Origin: Motiliproteus sp041586735
GTDB lineage: Bacteria > Pseudomonadota > Gammaproteobacteria > Pseudomonadales > Balneatricaceae
NCBI GenBank assembly: GCA_041586735.1
Contig: JBFGZQ010000009.1
Coordinates: 1-64,000 of the forward strand
Reading direction: 5' to 3'
Length of the DNA stretch: 64,000 bases
The notes under the pieces were generated by a model. It was given only the letters and a program-made list of their open reading frames with translations. It did no database searches and was not told where the DNA came from. Below are positions 53,679-63,013 of this stretch, piece by piece. Each line of letters starts with the position of its first letter. Position 1 is the first letter of the stretch. A program made the translations under genes and the position numbers.

Positions 53679-55715
53679 ATGCCGACTGCACCTCGAAGAA
53701 TACTGGTCACCAGCGCCCTCCCTTACGCCAACGGTTCTATTCACCTGGGTCACTTGCTGGAATACATTCAAACCGATATCTGGGTCCGATTCCAGAAGAG
53801 TCGCGGTGAACACTGCACCTACGTCTGCGCCGATGATGCCCACGGTACCGCCATTATGCTCAAGGCAGAGCAGCAAAGGATCACGCCTGAAGCACTGATC
53901 GCCCAGGTCAGTGCCGAGCATCAAGCTGATTTTAGAGATTTTTTTGTCGGTTTTGACAATTATCACTCGACCCACTCTGATGAGAACCTTGAGCTCTCAA
54001 GCTTAATCTATAAGCGCTGCAAAGACGCGGGACATATCGCCAGCCGCACCATCACCCAAGCCTACGATCCGGAAAAAAACATTTTTCTCGCCGATCGTTT
54101 TATCAAGGGAACCTGCCCTAAATGTAAAGCTGACGACCAGTACGGGGACAACTGCGAAGCCTGTGGAGCCACCTACAGCCCCTCCGAACTGATCAATCCG
54201 CGTTCAGCCATCTCCGGGGCTACTCCGGTCGACAAGGAGTCGGTACATCTGTTTTTCAAACTTCCCGACTTTACCCAGATGCTGCAGCAGTGGACTCGGA
54301 GCGGCACCCTACAGGAAGAGATCACCAACAAATTGGCAGAATGGCTCGATAGTGGCCTACAGGAGTGGGATATCAGCCGCGATGCACCCTACTTCGGCTT
54401 TGAAATTCCTGGCGAACCGGGCAAGTATTTTTATGTTTGGCTCGACGCACCTATCGGTTATATGGCTAGTTTCAAAAATCTGTGTGACAAAACTCCGGGG
54501 CTGGAGTTTGATGATTACTGGCGTGCGGATTCGACTACCGAGCTGTACCATTTTATCGGTAAAGACATTATCAACTTCCACGCCCTGTTCTGGCCGGCGA
54601 TGCTCAGCTGTTCGAACTTCCGCACCCCGACAGCGGTGCATGCCCACGGTTTTCTCACCGTTAATGGCAAAAAAATGTCCAAGTCACGCGGTACTTTCAT
54701 CAAGGCACGCACCTACCTGGATCATCTTGACCCTGAGTATCTGCGCTATTATTTTGCCGCCAAACTGAACAACCGAGTCGAAGATCTAGATCTCAACCTG
54801 GATGATTTCATCCTCCGGGTCAACGCTGACCTGATCGGCAAAGTGGTCAACATCGCCAGCCGCAGCGCCGGCTTTATCACCAAGAAACATGATGGATACC
54901 TGTCAGCCCAGTGCGCTGAGCCCGAGTTGCTGGCGAGCTTTATTGCGGCGAACACCGAGATCGCCACACTTTACGAAAATCGGGAGTTCGGCAAGGCGAT
55001 CAAGACCATCATGAATCTCGCCGACCAAGCCAATGAGTATATTCATCAGCAGCAGCCTTGGGCGTTGGCTAAACAAGAGGACAAACAGCAGCAGGTGCAG
55101 GATGTCTGCTCGGTCGGTATCAACCTATTCCGGATCCTGATGATCTACCTCAAACCGGTGCTACCGCAGATGTGCGCCAAGGCGGAAGCCTTCCTCAACA
55201 ATGACCTGAATTGGGATGCGCTGCAGCAGATCCTGGAGAATCATCAGATCAACACCTTCAAACCGCTGATGACCCGGGTCGAACAGCAGCACATCGACGC
55301 CATGACTGCTGCCTCGACAGAGGTGGTCGCCAGCCCGGCTCAGCCGGTAACGCCAACGCTCAATCCGCTGAGCGCCGAACCTATCGCCGCACAGATCGAT
55401 TATGCCGACTTTGCCAAGCTCGACCTGCGCATCGCGCGGATCGCCAAGGCCGAACATGTCGAAGGGGCCAACAAACTGCTGCGCTTAACCCTGGACCTGG
55501 GCGGTGAGTCGCGCAACGTGTTCGCGGGTATCAAGTCGGCGTATACACCCGAACAGCTGGAAGGCAAGCTCACCCTGATGGTTGCCAATTTGGCGCCGCG
55601 GCAGATGAAGTTCGGCCTCTCGGAAGGGATGGTTCTGGCAGCGGGTCCTGGCGGTAATGAGCTTTGGATTTTGGAACCCCATGCCGGTGCACAGCCTGGC
55701 ATGCGGGTCTGCTAA
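53679..55715 (+). CDS. metG: Methionyl-tRNA synthetase
   Basis: A class I synthetase of 678 residues. HIGH motif: PYANGSIHLGHLLEY; zinc knuckle: CPKCKADDQYGDNCEACG; KMSKS: KKMSKSRGTF. The C-terminal 110 residues form the EMAP-II/Trbp111-like tRNA-binding domain (DFAKLDLRIARI), which enables dimerisation, as in E. coli (677). It is divergent from the HDOD regulator and convergent with a small membrane-protein gene. Confidence 0.97.
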   Translation: MPTAPRRILVTSALPYANGSIHLGHLLEYIQTDIWVRFQKSRGEHCTYVCADDAHGTAIMLKAEQQRITPEALIAQVSAEHQADFRDFFVGFDNYHSTHSDENLELSSLIYKRCKDAGHIASRTITQAYDPEKNIFLADRFIKGTCPKCKADDQYGDNCEACGATYSPSELINPRSAISGATPVDKESVHLFFKLPDFTQMLQQWTRSGTLQEEITNKLAEWLDSGLQEWDISRDAPYFGFEIPGEPGKYFYVWLDAPIGYMASFKNLCDKTPGLEFDDYWRADSTTELYHFIGKDIINFHALFWPAMLSCSNFRTPTAVHAHGFLTVNGKKMSKSRGTFIKARTYLDHLDPEYLRYYFAAKLNNRVEDLDLNLDDFILRVNADLIGKVVNIASRSAGFITKKHDGYLSAQCAEPELLASFIAANTEIATLYENREFGKAIKTIMNLADQANEYIHQQQPWALAKQEDKQQQVQDVCSVGINLFRILMIYLKPVLPQMCAKAEAFLNNDLNWDALQQILENHQINTFKPLMTRVEQQHIDAMTAASTEVVASPAQPVTPTLNPLSAEPIAAQIDYADFAKLDLRIARIAKAEHVEGANKLLRLTLDLGGESRNVFAGIKSAYTPEQLEGKLTLMVANLAPRQMKFGLSEGMVLAAGPGGNELWILEPHAGAQPGMRVC

Positions 55716-55729
55716 GCAGATCCCCCCCA

Positions 55730-56176
55730 TCAGAGCACACCACCAGTAAATCTGTACCAGATGGCTGCGCCTAACAACGGCTGCAGCCACAACAGCGCGG
55801 CTAATAGCAGACAAAGCCAGCGCATCCTGGTGGCAGCGTTGCCGGTCAACAACTGCGTTTTAAACAGCACCGGTAGCTCCGCGGGCGGGTAAACGCCCTC
55901 GGCCGCAATACGCTTTGCCAATAGATACAGATAACCGCCAATGGCAACGGACATTAAGCCGCCCGAGATCACCAGCCACAGCAACAACCGACTGATAAGC
56001 TGGAGTGCCTGCTGCGGATCCACAGTCACTCGTAACTGAATATCGACCAATAGCCGTGCAATAATCTCCTGTAGATAGAAAAACACAGCGCCCGCTACTA
56101 GCAAAAACAGTGCCAATGCCAGTCGCGCAGCGCCACTACCCTCTCGATATTCAGTCACAAACTTTCTCCTCTGCAC
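55730..56176 (-). CDS. Membrane protein of unknown function
   Basis: A 148-residue protein with three clear hydrophobic helices (about 17-38, 63-88 and 115-140) and short charged ends. I recognise no family. It starts with GTG 56176, with weak ribosome-site evidence. It lies tail-to-tail with metG and head-to-head with the exopolysaccharide module, so it may be either an unrelated gene or part of that promoter region's traffic. Its base composition fits its neighbours. Confidence 0.6.
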   Translation of the reverse strand: MQRRKFVTEYREGSGAARLALALFLLVAGAVFFYLQEIIARLLVDIQLRVTVDPQQALQLISRLLLWLVISGGLMSVAIGGYLYLLAKRIAAEGVYPPAELPVLFKTQLLTGNAATRMRWLCLLLAALLWLQPLLGAAIWYRFTGGVL

Positions 56177-56313
56177 TCCGGTTAGGGTCTATCTTGTTAT
56201 AGTGTTTTGATAAATATATGCTCAAGCCACCTACGAACAAGTTCCAGTCAGGATTAATGCTATTCTAGGCCGGAATGGATACGTTAAAGCCTTACTTAGC
56301 AGGAGACGCTACT

Positions 56314-56958
56314 ATGAAAGGAACTTGCAAGCAGTGGACGGTGCGGATCATCGCAGCGGGCCTTGCTCTGGTACTGACTGGCTGTTCGAGTAACTCTTAC
56401 CCACCCCTCAAAAGTTCGCTATCGAAACAACCCAAAACCACCGATCCCAATCTATATAATTACTTGGTCGGCCCCGGTGATAGCCTGAGTATTTTTGTCT
56501 GGCGTAATCCAGAAGTATCCCAAAGTGTCACCGTGCGCCCCGATGGCAAAATAACCACCCCGTTAGTAGAAGATATCCCCGTCAGCGGTCTGACCCCAAC
56601 CCAGATTGCACGCCTGATCGAAGAAAAACTCAGCATCTATATTAAAGAACCTATCGCCACCGTACTGGTCGGCGGCTTTGTCGGCCCCTACTCCGAACAG
56701 GTGCGCATCATCGGCGAAGCCAGTCAGCCGCAAGCGCTCTCCTACCGTGAAGATATGACCCTGCTCGATGTGATGATCAGCGTTGGCGGCCTGACCGAGT
56801 TCGCCAATGGCAACGGTGCCAGCGTCGTGCGCATCGTTGACGGCCACCAACGGCAGTTTAGCGTGCGCCTCCATGATCTGGTTCGTGGTGGGGATATCAG
56901 CGCCAATGCCGACATCCTACCGGGGGATATCGTTATTATCCCCGAGTCTTGGTTCTAA
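56314..56958 (+). CDS. Polysaccharide export lipoprotein (Wza/EpsE-like)
   Basis: A 214-residue outer-membrane polysaccharide export protein. The lipoprotein signal ends ALVLTGC (Cys24), then comes the Poly_export motif YLVGPGDSLSIFVWRNPE followed by a SLBB-like domain with RIIGEASQPQALSYRED, MTLLDVMISVGGLTEFANG and LPGDIVIIPESWF at the end. I start at ATG 56314 (AGGAG upstream), not 56275. It matches the export protein of XrtA/PEP-CTERM polysaccharide loci and is the first of five genes. Confidence 0.88.
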   Translation: MKGTCKQWTVRIIAAGLALVLTGCSSNSYPPLKSSLSKQPKTTDPNLYNYLVGPGDSLSIFVWRNPEVSQSVTVRPDGKITTPLVEDIPVSGLTPTQIARLIEEKLSIYIKEPIATVLVGGFVGPYSEQVRIIGEASQPQALSYREDMTLLDVMISVGGLTEFANGNGASVVRIVDGHQRQFSVRLHDLVRGGDISANADILPGDIVIIPESWF

Positions 56959-56973
56959 GCCTGGGAAACTATT

Positions 56974-58635
56974 ATGGAAGATATTTTACACCAGTTAAAA
57001 ACTCTGGCTCTGGGTGTATGGTTGCACCGCTGGGTAGCGGTACTGATCGCTTGGCTGGTATGTATTATCGGCTGGCCCTTGGTGCTCAAGTTCCCCGACC
57101 AGTACCAATCCCAAGCCAAGATCTATGTGGATACCCAGTCGCTGCTATCGCCACTATTGCGCGGCCTGACCATCCAGACCAATCCGACCCAACAGGTTCA
57201 ACTGATCGTAAAAACACTGTTTACCCGGCCCAACTTGGAAAAGATCGCCCGCTTAGCAGACCTGGATATCAAGGCCAAAGATAACGCCGAGTTCGACCTG
57301 ATCATCGCCGAGCTGCAGTCAGGACTCACGCTCAACCAGGCCGGACGCGATAATATCTACCATATCGCCTATTCCAGCAGTTCAGCCAACGAAGCTAAAA
57401 ATGTGGTACAAGCCACCCTCACCACGCTGGTGGAAAATACCCTGGGAGATAATCGCAAGGATTCCGATACCGCAACCGATTTTATCGACCGTCAAATTGC
57501 AGAGTATGCGAGCCGCCTGAATGAGGCCGACAACCGTCTCAAGGAGTTCAAGAAGGCTAATTTCGAGCTGATGAGCAACGACGGTGGTTACTACGGCCGG
57601 GTCCAGAGCCTCAAGGGCACCATCGCCAGCGTTAAGCTAGAGCTCAACGAAGCCAGAACCCGGCTCAGCTCCACCTCACAGCAGTTGGCCGGTGAGCAAC
57701 CCACCTTCGGTATTATGCAGGATAGTTTTGCCCCGCAATTCGGGGTCAGCTCCAGTTTTGACCAGCGAATTAACGCTCTAGAGAACAGGCTCGATGAACT
57801 GCGGCTCAAATACACCGATATACATCCCGATATCAAAGAGACCCAGCGCATTATCGAGGACCTCGAACACAAGCGAACTATCGAACTGGAGGAGCGCCAC
57901 AAGGAGACCGCGCGGCTCAACAGTCAGCGCGGTGGTGGCGGCCTTAACGAGAATCCGGTCTATCAAGAGCTCAAACTCACCCAGGCTCGTGAACAGTCTA
58001 ATGTGCGTTCGCTAGAGGTACGCCTCGATACCTATAACGACCAGCTCAGGGTCCTGGAATCTAAGATCAACAGCATCCCTGATATCGAAGCCGAGCTCAA
58101 AGCGCTAGATCGGGGCTATCAGATCACCCAGCAAAAACATAATGAACTGATGACTCGGCGAGAATCAGCCCACCTGTCGCAACAAGCGGATGCCAGCTCC
58201 AATAGTTTTCAGTTCAGAATTATCGATCCGCCGCGGACCCCTACCCTGCCGACCGGCCCCAATCGACCGCTGTTCCTGTCAGGAGTGTTAGCGGCAGCCC
58301 TCGCAGCAGGCTTAGGCATGGCATTTCTGATCAGCCAGTTACGCCCAGTGTTCTTCTCCAGCAAACAGCTTAATGTGATCACTGGTTTTCCGGTATTGGG
58401 TTCGGTCAGCATCTATAGCAATCCGGGTATCAACCGCCGTGACCGCAGGCGCACCCTGGTGTTTATAGTCTTAATGTTAGGACTGCTAAGCTTGTATTCG
58501 GGAATACTGCTATTACAGTTATCTCCTGACATCAACAGTCAAGTCACCGCGCTGCTGCCGGATATACCCAGCCAGTTCAAGGGGCTTTATCTAAAAGCCA
58601 AGCTGTTATTCATCAACCTGATTAACCGGTTCTAG
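56974..58635 (+). CDS. Polysaccharide chain-length determinant (Wzz family, XrtA type)
   Basis: A 553-residue Wzz/GumC-like inner-membrane protein that would set polymer length and hold the export channel to the kinase. It has an N-terminal membrane helix (about 16-36), a long coiled-coil periplasmic part (about 170-400), and a proline-rich segment (IDPPRTPTLPTGPNRP) before the second helix (about 431-451); a third hydrophobic stretch lies at about 488-510. Length and the third stretch fit the XrtA-linked subfamily. It begins 15 bases after the export gene. Confidence 0.88.
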   Translation: MEDILHQLKTLALGVWLHRWVAVLIAWLVCIIGWPLVLKFPDQYQSQAKIYVDTQSLLSPLLRGLTIQTNPTQQVQLIVKTLFTRPNLEKIARLADLDIKAKDNAEFDLIIAELQSGLTLNQAGRDNIYHIAYSSSSANEAKNVVQATLTTLVENTLGDNRKDSDTATDFIDRQIAEYASRLNEADNRLKEFKKANFELMSNDGGYYGRVQSLKGTIASVKLELNEARTRLSSTSQQLAGEQPTFGIMQDSFAPQFGVSSSFDQRINALENRLDELRLKYTDIHPDIKETQRIIEDLEHKRTIELEERHKETARLNSQRGGGGLNENPVYQELKLTQAREQSNVRSLEVRLDTYNDQLRVLESKINSIPDIEAELKALDRGYQITQQKHNELMTRRESAHLSQQADASSNSFQFRIIDPPRTPTLPTGPNRPLFLSGVLAAALAAGLGMAFLISQLRPVFFSSKQLNVITGFPVLGSVSIYSNPGINRRDRRRTLVFIVLMLGLLSLYSGILLLQLSPDINSQVTALLPDIPSQFKGLYLKAKLLFINLINRF

Positions 58636-58645
58636 GGAGAGCGAG

Positions 58646-59542
58646 ATGAATACAATTGAACGAGCCCTAGAGAAACAGCGCCAACTGGCAGACAATCGGC
58701 GCTGCCTAGAGCAACAACAGGCGCAACAACAGACTGAGCCCGAGGCGGGGAGTTCGGAAACGTCGCAGCCAGGTATGCCACTGGACTCTAAATTCGCAGC
58801 GGACGAGCCGTCAGAACGCCTCGAGAATCAGGTCAGCATCGATATCCAACGATTGGAGTCGATGGGCATGGTGTCACCCACCCAGAGCTTTACCAAGATC
58901 AAGGAGGAGTACCGCTACATCAAGCGACCGCTACTCAATAACGCCTTTGGTCCCGGTGCCAGCACCCTGGAGCAACCCAACCTGGTCATGGTATCGAGTA
59001 GCTTTCCCGGCGAAGGCAAGACCTTTACCGCCATCAACCTGGCCATCAGCATGGCGATGGAGGAGGACCGCCAGGTACTGCTGGTTGATGCCGATGTGAT
59101 CAAGTCAACCATCTGTCAGCGTCTCGATATTGCCGAACATCCGGGACTGATGGACTACCTGACCGGCAAGGTCAAGGTCAGCGATATTATCCTCGGCACC
59201 AATATTCCCAACTTAAAACTCATTACCGCAGGGCGACGCCATCACCACTCCAACGAGATGATCGCCAGTGAAAAAATGAAACGTTTCATGGAGGAGTTAT
59301 CTGAGCGTTATCCAGACCGTATCGTAATTTTCGATACCTCGCCGCTGCTCGGTGCTAGCGAAACCAACGTCTTAGCACAGATGACCGGCCAGGCAGTCAT
59401 CGTCGTGGAAGAGAAAAAAACCTCTCACGCCCAGCTCCAGCAAGCCTTAAGACTATTGAACCCCGATATGGCGATCGGCCTGGTGCTGAACAAATCGAGC
59501 GGTCAAAGGGATAACTATGGTTATTACTACGCGAACGCCTAG
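58646..59542 (+). CDS. Tyrosine autokinase (BY-kinase) of an exopolysaccharide system
   Basis: A 298-residue cytoplasmic BY-kinase, the partner of the chain-length protein. It has Walker A SSSFPGEGKTFTAINLA (about 117-133), Walker A' LLVDAD (145-150), Walker B IVIFDTSPLLG and a C-terminal tyrosine cluster YGYYYA (291-296) for autophosphorylation. The first 60 residues are a glutamine-rich tail, not a membrane part, as in XrtA-type kinases. Its last 26 bases, including the tyrosine cluster, overlap the start of the next gene. Confidence 0.9.
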   Translation: MNTIERALEKQRQLADNRRCLEQQQAQQQTEPEAGSSETSQPGMPLDSKFAADEPSERLENQVSIDIQRLESMGMVSPTQSFTKIKEEYRYIKRPLLNNAFGPGASTLEQPNLVMVSSSFPGEGKTFTAINLAISMAMEEDRQVLLVDADVIKSTICQRLDIAEHPGLMDYLTGKVKVSDIILGTNIPNLKLITAGRRHHHSNEMIASEKMKRFMEELSERYPDRIVIFDTSPLLGASETNVLAQMTGQAVIVVEEKKTSHAQLQQALRLLNPDMAIGLVLNKSSGQRDNYGYYYANA

Positions 59543-61043
59543 CCGTGCCTGTAGCCTGTCCCTGCTGGGCCTGCTGCTGGTCTCAGCCCTGAGCTATTCA
59601 GAAGATACCAAGGACTGGGAGATCAACCCGTCACTGCAACTCGGTCTGGACTACAGCGACAATCTCGATCTAGCGCCTAGCGATAAAACCGAGACCTTTA
59701 TCGGCACGCTAAGCCCCGGCGTGGCGATCAATCGCCAAGGCCGCCATCTCAGCCTTGGCGTAGACTATCGCTTATCGCTAGTGGATTACAGCACGAGTAA
59801 CAGCAGCGATCGCTACTTCCACAACCTCAACGCATTTGCCGATGCCGAGCTGGTTGAGGATCACCTGTTTATCGATACCCGAGCCACGGCGAGTCAGCAA
59901 CTGATCGATAACCGTAGTGCCGGCAGCATCGATCCCAGGCTGGCTCCGGACGCCTTCACCAACACCCTCACTTTCGCCTTCACCCCCAGCTGGCGTCAGC
60001 GCATCGGTGACTACACCAACATTTCGCTCAGTGCCAGTTATGATGCGGTTATCTACCAGACTGATGCCGATGACAGCGAGGGGCTGGGCTACAACCTGGC
60101 ATTTGACACCCGCGCCAACCCCAATAAGATCTATTGGACCCTGCAAACACGCCAAGATAGCTCAAAATCCACTACTACTCATAACAGCCTGAACAAAAAT
60201 GACTTCGCCCAACTGCAGCTGGGATATCGCCACAGCAAGCAGCTGGATCTGCGCATCGGCGGCGGCTATAACGACAGTCATATCGACAACCCTAGCGATA
60301 CCGCTATCAGCTCGGGCTCATCCTTCTGGTCTGCCGGTCTAACCTGGAACCCCAATCCCCGCACCTCGATGGATCTCAATTACAACGACCAGATCCAGAG
60401 TGGTAATAGTCGCGGCTTAGTCATCACTCACCGGCGTAAACGCAGCAGCCTAGCACTCTCCTTACAACAAAGTTTAAGTAGCGTACGTCAGCAGCAACTC
60501 CAGGCTGTCGCAGTCGGTTCGCTGATCTGCCCTTCCGGCACCGTCTTTAGCGCCGCCGATTGCCGCTTTATAGGGCTGGGAAGCTCGGCCATACCCGGCC
60601 CCAACGAGCAGGTTATCGCTGTTAACGAGCTGAGGACATCGCTCGACGAGGGGCGCTTTATCAGCGAGGCAGCCAACGCTAATTACAGCTACCATTTCCG
60701 CAAGAGCATCCTGTCGCTAGGCCTTTCGGCGAATCGACGCAAATTCCAAGATCAAAGCGGCCGCGTCGAGGAGGACAGGGGATTCAATGTTGGCTGGGGC
60801 CTACAGCTATCCAGCCGCAGTTCGATAAACCTGACCTATAACTGGTCAACACTTGAGCCCGACACCCAAGCGACTAACAGCAGCCGTGATAACCGCCAGG
60901 GCATAAACCTAGGCTTTAGCCGCAGCCTCAGCGCCGACACCTCGCTGAGCAGCGCACTGCGATTTAATCAACTGAGTTCCGATGACCCCAGCCGAGAGTA
61001 CCAAGAGTTCGGTGCCGGTATTAGCGTTAACCATAGGTTCTAA
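59517..61043 (+). CDS. PEP-CTERM/exosortase-associated outer-membrane protein (TIGR03016-like)
   Basis: A 508-residue predicted outer-membrane beta barrel. A signal peptide (about 1-28) is followed by LQLGLDYSDNLDLAPSDKT and many alternating amphipathic strands (for example YRLSLVDYSTSN, SYHFRKSILSLGLSANRR) ending ISVNHRF, with a C-terminal Phe. The pattern and position match the TIGR03016 family of exosortase loci, from memory. The ATG is preceded by AAGGGAT inside the kinase gene. Confidence 0.8.
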   Translation: MVITTRTPSRACSLSLLGLLLVSALSYSEDTKDWEINPSLQLGLDYSDNLDLAPSDKTETFIGTLSPGVAINRQGRHLSLGVDYRLSLVDYSTSNSSDRYFHNLNAFADAELVEDHLFIDTRATASQQLIDNRSAGSIDPRLAPDAFTNTLTFAFTPSWRQRIGDYTNISLSASYDAVIYQTDADDSEGLGYNLAFDTRANPNKIYWTLQTRQDSSKSTTTHNSLNKNDFAQLQLGYRHSKQLDLRIGGGYNDSHIDNPSDTAISSGSSFWSAGLTWNPNPRTSMDLNYNDQIQSGNSRGLVITHRRKRSSLALSLQQSLSSVRQQQLQAVAVGSLICPSGTVFSAADCRFIGLGSSAIPGPNEQVIAVNELRTSLDEGRFISEAANANYSYHFRKSILSLGLSANRRKFQDQSGRVEEDRGFNVGWGLQLSSRSSINLTYNWSTLEPDTQATNSSRDNRQGINLGFSRSLSADTSLSSALRFNQLSSDDPSREYQEFGAGISVNHRF

Positions 61044-61054
61044 TAAGGTCTGTT

Positions 61055-62116
61055 ATGTACACATCTCATTTCGGTCTGATTACCAAGCCATTCCAGCTGA
61101 GTCCTGATCCGGATTTCTTCTTTTCCAGCACCGGCCATAAACGCGCCATGTCGTATCTGCAGTATGGTTTGGGACAGGGTGAAGGGTTCATTGTGGTCAC
61201 CGGTGAGATCGGCACCGGCAAAACGACACTGATGCGTAATCTGCTAAAGAATATTGATCAGAGTCGTATTATCGCCGCGCAACTGGTCACCACCAAGCTT
61301 GAGGCCGATGATTTACTGCGGCTAATCTGCAGCTCTTTTGGACTCGCGGCGGAAAACAAAGCCAAGGCCGTGCTGCTACAGCAGTTCCAGGATTTTCTAC
61401 TCGCGGCCCACAAAGCCGGAAAGCGGGTACTGCTGGTGGTCGATGAAGCGCAAAATCTGCCTGCCGGGGCGATCGAAGAGCTACGCATGCTGTCCAACTT
61501 CCAGCTGACCGACAGCCCACTGCTGCAAAGCTTCCTGCTGGGTCAGCCCGAACTCCGGCAGATCATTCAGCGTCCGGATATGGAGCAGTTTCGGCAGCGG
61601 ATCATCGCCTCCTGCCATCTCAAACCCCTAGAAGCCCTAGAGGTCAAAGAGTATATCCTATGGCGTTTATCGATCGCCGGCTGGGCTCAGAACCCTAAGT
61701 TCACCGATATTGCCTTTGCGGTGATCCATGGCCATACCGGAGGTGTCCCGCGCCGTTTGAATATCTTTTGCGATCGCCTGCTGCTGTTCTGCTATCTGGA
61801 GGAGATGAACACCATCACCGTCGAGTCCGTTAATACGGTGGCCGCAGAATTAGCGGAGGAGTTAAGCCCACAACTGGACTATCAGCGAGCCCCGCTCATC
61901 GCCCCGTCAACCCAAGCCTATGCGGCCCCCCGCTATGCTGAAACACCTACTCAGCCGCAGGCCCTATCAGGCCGGTCGATGGAGCAGCTCCAGGAGATCG
62001 AGCATAAGATAACCTCCATTAATAATTTTCTTAACCACACGCTGGAGGAGAAGATGGAGCTGATCCGCACGCTGGACAAAAAGCTTAAAGAGAAGGTTAA
62101 TCAATTGGTTAACTGA
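61055..62116 (+). CDS. ExeA-like AAA ATPase (XrtA-associated)
   Basis: A 353-residue P-loop ATPase with the start MYTSHFGLITKPFQLSPDPDF, Walker A TGEIGTGKTT (about 49-58), Walker B VLLVVDEAQN and the arginine-finger region GGVPRRLNIFCDR. The last 60 residues are a predicted coiled coil. It fits the family found beside exopolysaccharide genes in XrtA/PEP-CTERM loci; role inferred. It is the last gene of the module and is convergent with dnaQ after 76 bases. Confidence 0.88.
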   Translation: MYTSHFGLITKPFQLSPDPDFFFSSTGHKRAMSYLQYGLGQGEGFIVVTGEIGTGKTTLMRNLLKNIDQSRIIAAQLVTTKLEADDLLRLICSSFGLAAENKAKAVLLQQFQDFLLAAHKAGKRVLLVVDEAQNLPAGAIEELRMLSNFQLTDSPLLQSFLLGQPELRQIIQRPDMEQFRQRIIASCHLKPLEALEVKEYILWRLSIAGWAQNPKFTDIAFAVIHGHTGGVPRRLNIFCDRLLLFCYLEEMNTITVESVNTVAAELAEELSPQLDYQRAPLIAPSTQAYAAPRYAETPTQPQALSGRSMEQLQEIEHKITSINNFLNHTLEEKMELIRTLDKKLKEKVNQLVN

Positions 62117-62192
62117 TAGAGCTGACTGATACATCTACTGATCTATAATTTCGATCTCCAGCCGCACCGCGATAGCGCCGTAACCCTGCACA

Positions 62193-62909
62193 TCATTGCT
62201 CGGCCTGCGGCGTAGCGCGCCATACAGCACCCGCACTTTTTTTATCGATGCGATCCAACATCCTCTCATGCGCCTGCAGCTCCTGTGCGCAAGCGCTGAT
62301 CACCGACAATGCATAGCGGTCCGGTTCGATCTGACGTACCGCGCTGGCCACACCATCGGTCTCACCGCTGTGCCCTAGCACCAGACTGGTCTGACCACCG
62401 GTCATCATCAGATAGACGTCAGCCAGAATTTCTGAATCCAACAACGCTCCATGGAGGGTGCGTTGCGAGTTATCGATATAGTAAGCCTTGCATAGCGCAT
62501 CTAGGGTGTTGCGTTGTCCTGGACGCATACTACGCGCCAGCGCCAACGTATCCAGTACGGTCGCCAAATCACTGATACAGCCATTACCAGGCCCTGCCAG
62601 GGTGAACTCATGATTAAGAAAACCGACATCGAAGGGCGCGTTATGGATGATCAGCTCACCGCCATGGATAAACGCTTTAAACTCGGCCATCACCTCTTTA
62701 AACAGCGGCTTGTCCGCCAAAAAGTCTGCTGTCAGGCCGTGGATCGCGACCGCCTCCTCGGGCACATCACGCTGCGGATTAATATAGCGGTGATAGGTGC
62801 GCCCGGTTAACCGTCGGTTAATCATCTCGACGCAGCCAATTTCGATAATACGGTGCCCCGCCGCAGGCTCAATGCCCGTGGTTTCCGTATCCAGGATGAT
62901 CTGTCTCAT
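62193..62909 (-). CDS. dnaQ: DNA polymerase III epsilon subunit
   Basis: The proofreading 3'-5' exonuclease of the replicase. The 238-residue product has MRQIILDTETTG (metal-binding Asp and Glu), the ExoII region VIHNAPFDVGFLNHEF written as IIHNAPFDVGF here, and the ExoIII HGALLDSEILADVY. I start at ATG 62909, preceded by AGGAGAG, which removes six unrelated residues of the longer frame. Divergent with rnhA, as in other gammaproteobacteria. Confidence 0.96.
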   Translation of the reverse strand: MRQIILDTETTGIEPAAGHRIIEIGCVEMINRRLTGRTYHRYINPQRDVPEEAVAIHGLTADFLADKPLFKEVMAEFKAFIHGGELIIHNAPFDVGFLNHEFTLAGPGNGCISDLATVLDTLALARSMRPGQRNTLDALCKAYYIDNSQRTLHGALLDSEILADVYLMMTGGQTSLVLGHSGETDGVASAVRQIEPDRYALSVISACAQELQAHERMLDRIDKKSAGAVWRATPQAEQ

Positions 62910-63013
62910 ACACTCTCCTACAGGCACATTACCTACAGCCTGCCCAGCTGCCGAAGCCGGCTATCTTATCACAGCCTGAATGACTACAATGCCGGCCTGC
63001 AAAGGAGATAGCG

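Noticed and set aside
56275..56313. Longer start of the export lipoprotein
   Set aside because: The internal ATG at 56314 has a strong ribosome site and puts the lipoprotein signal at the N-terminus.
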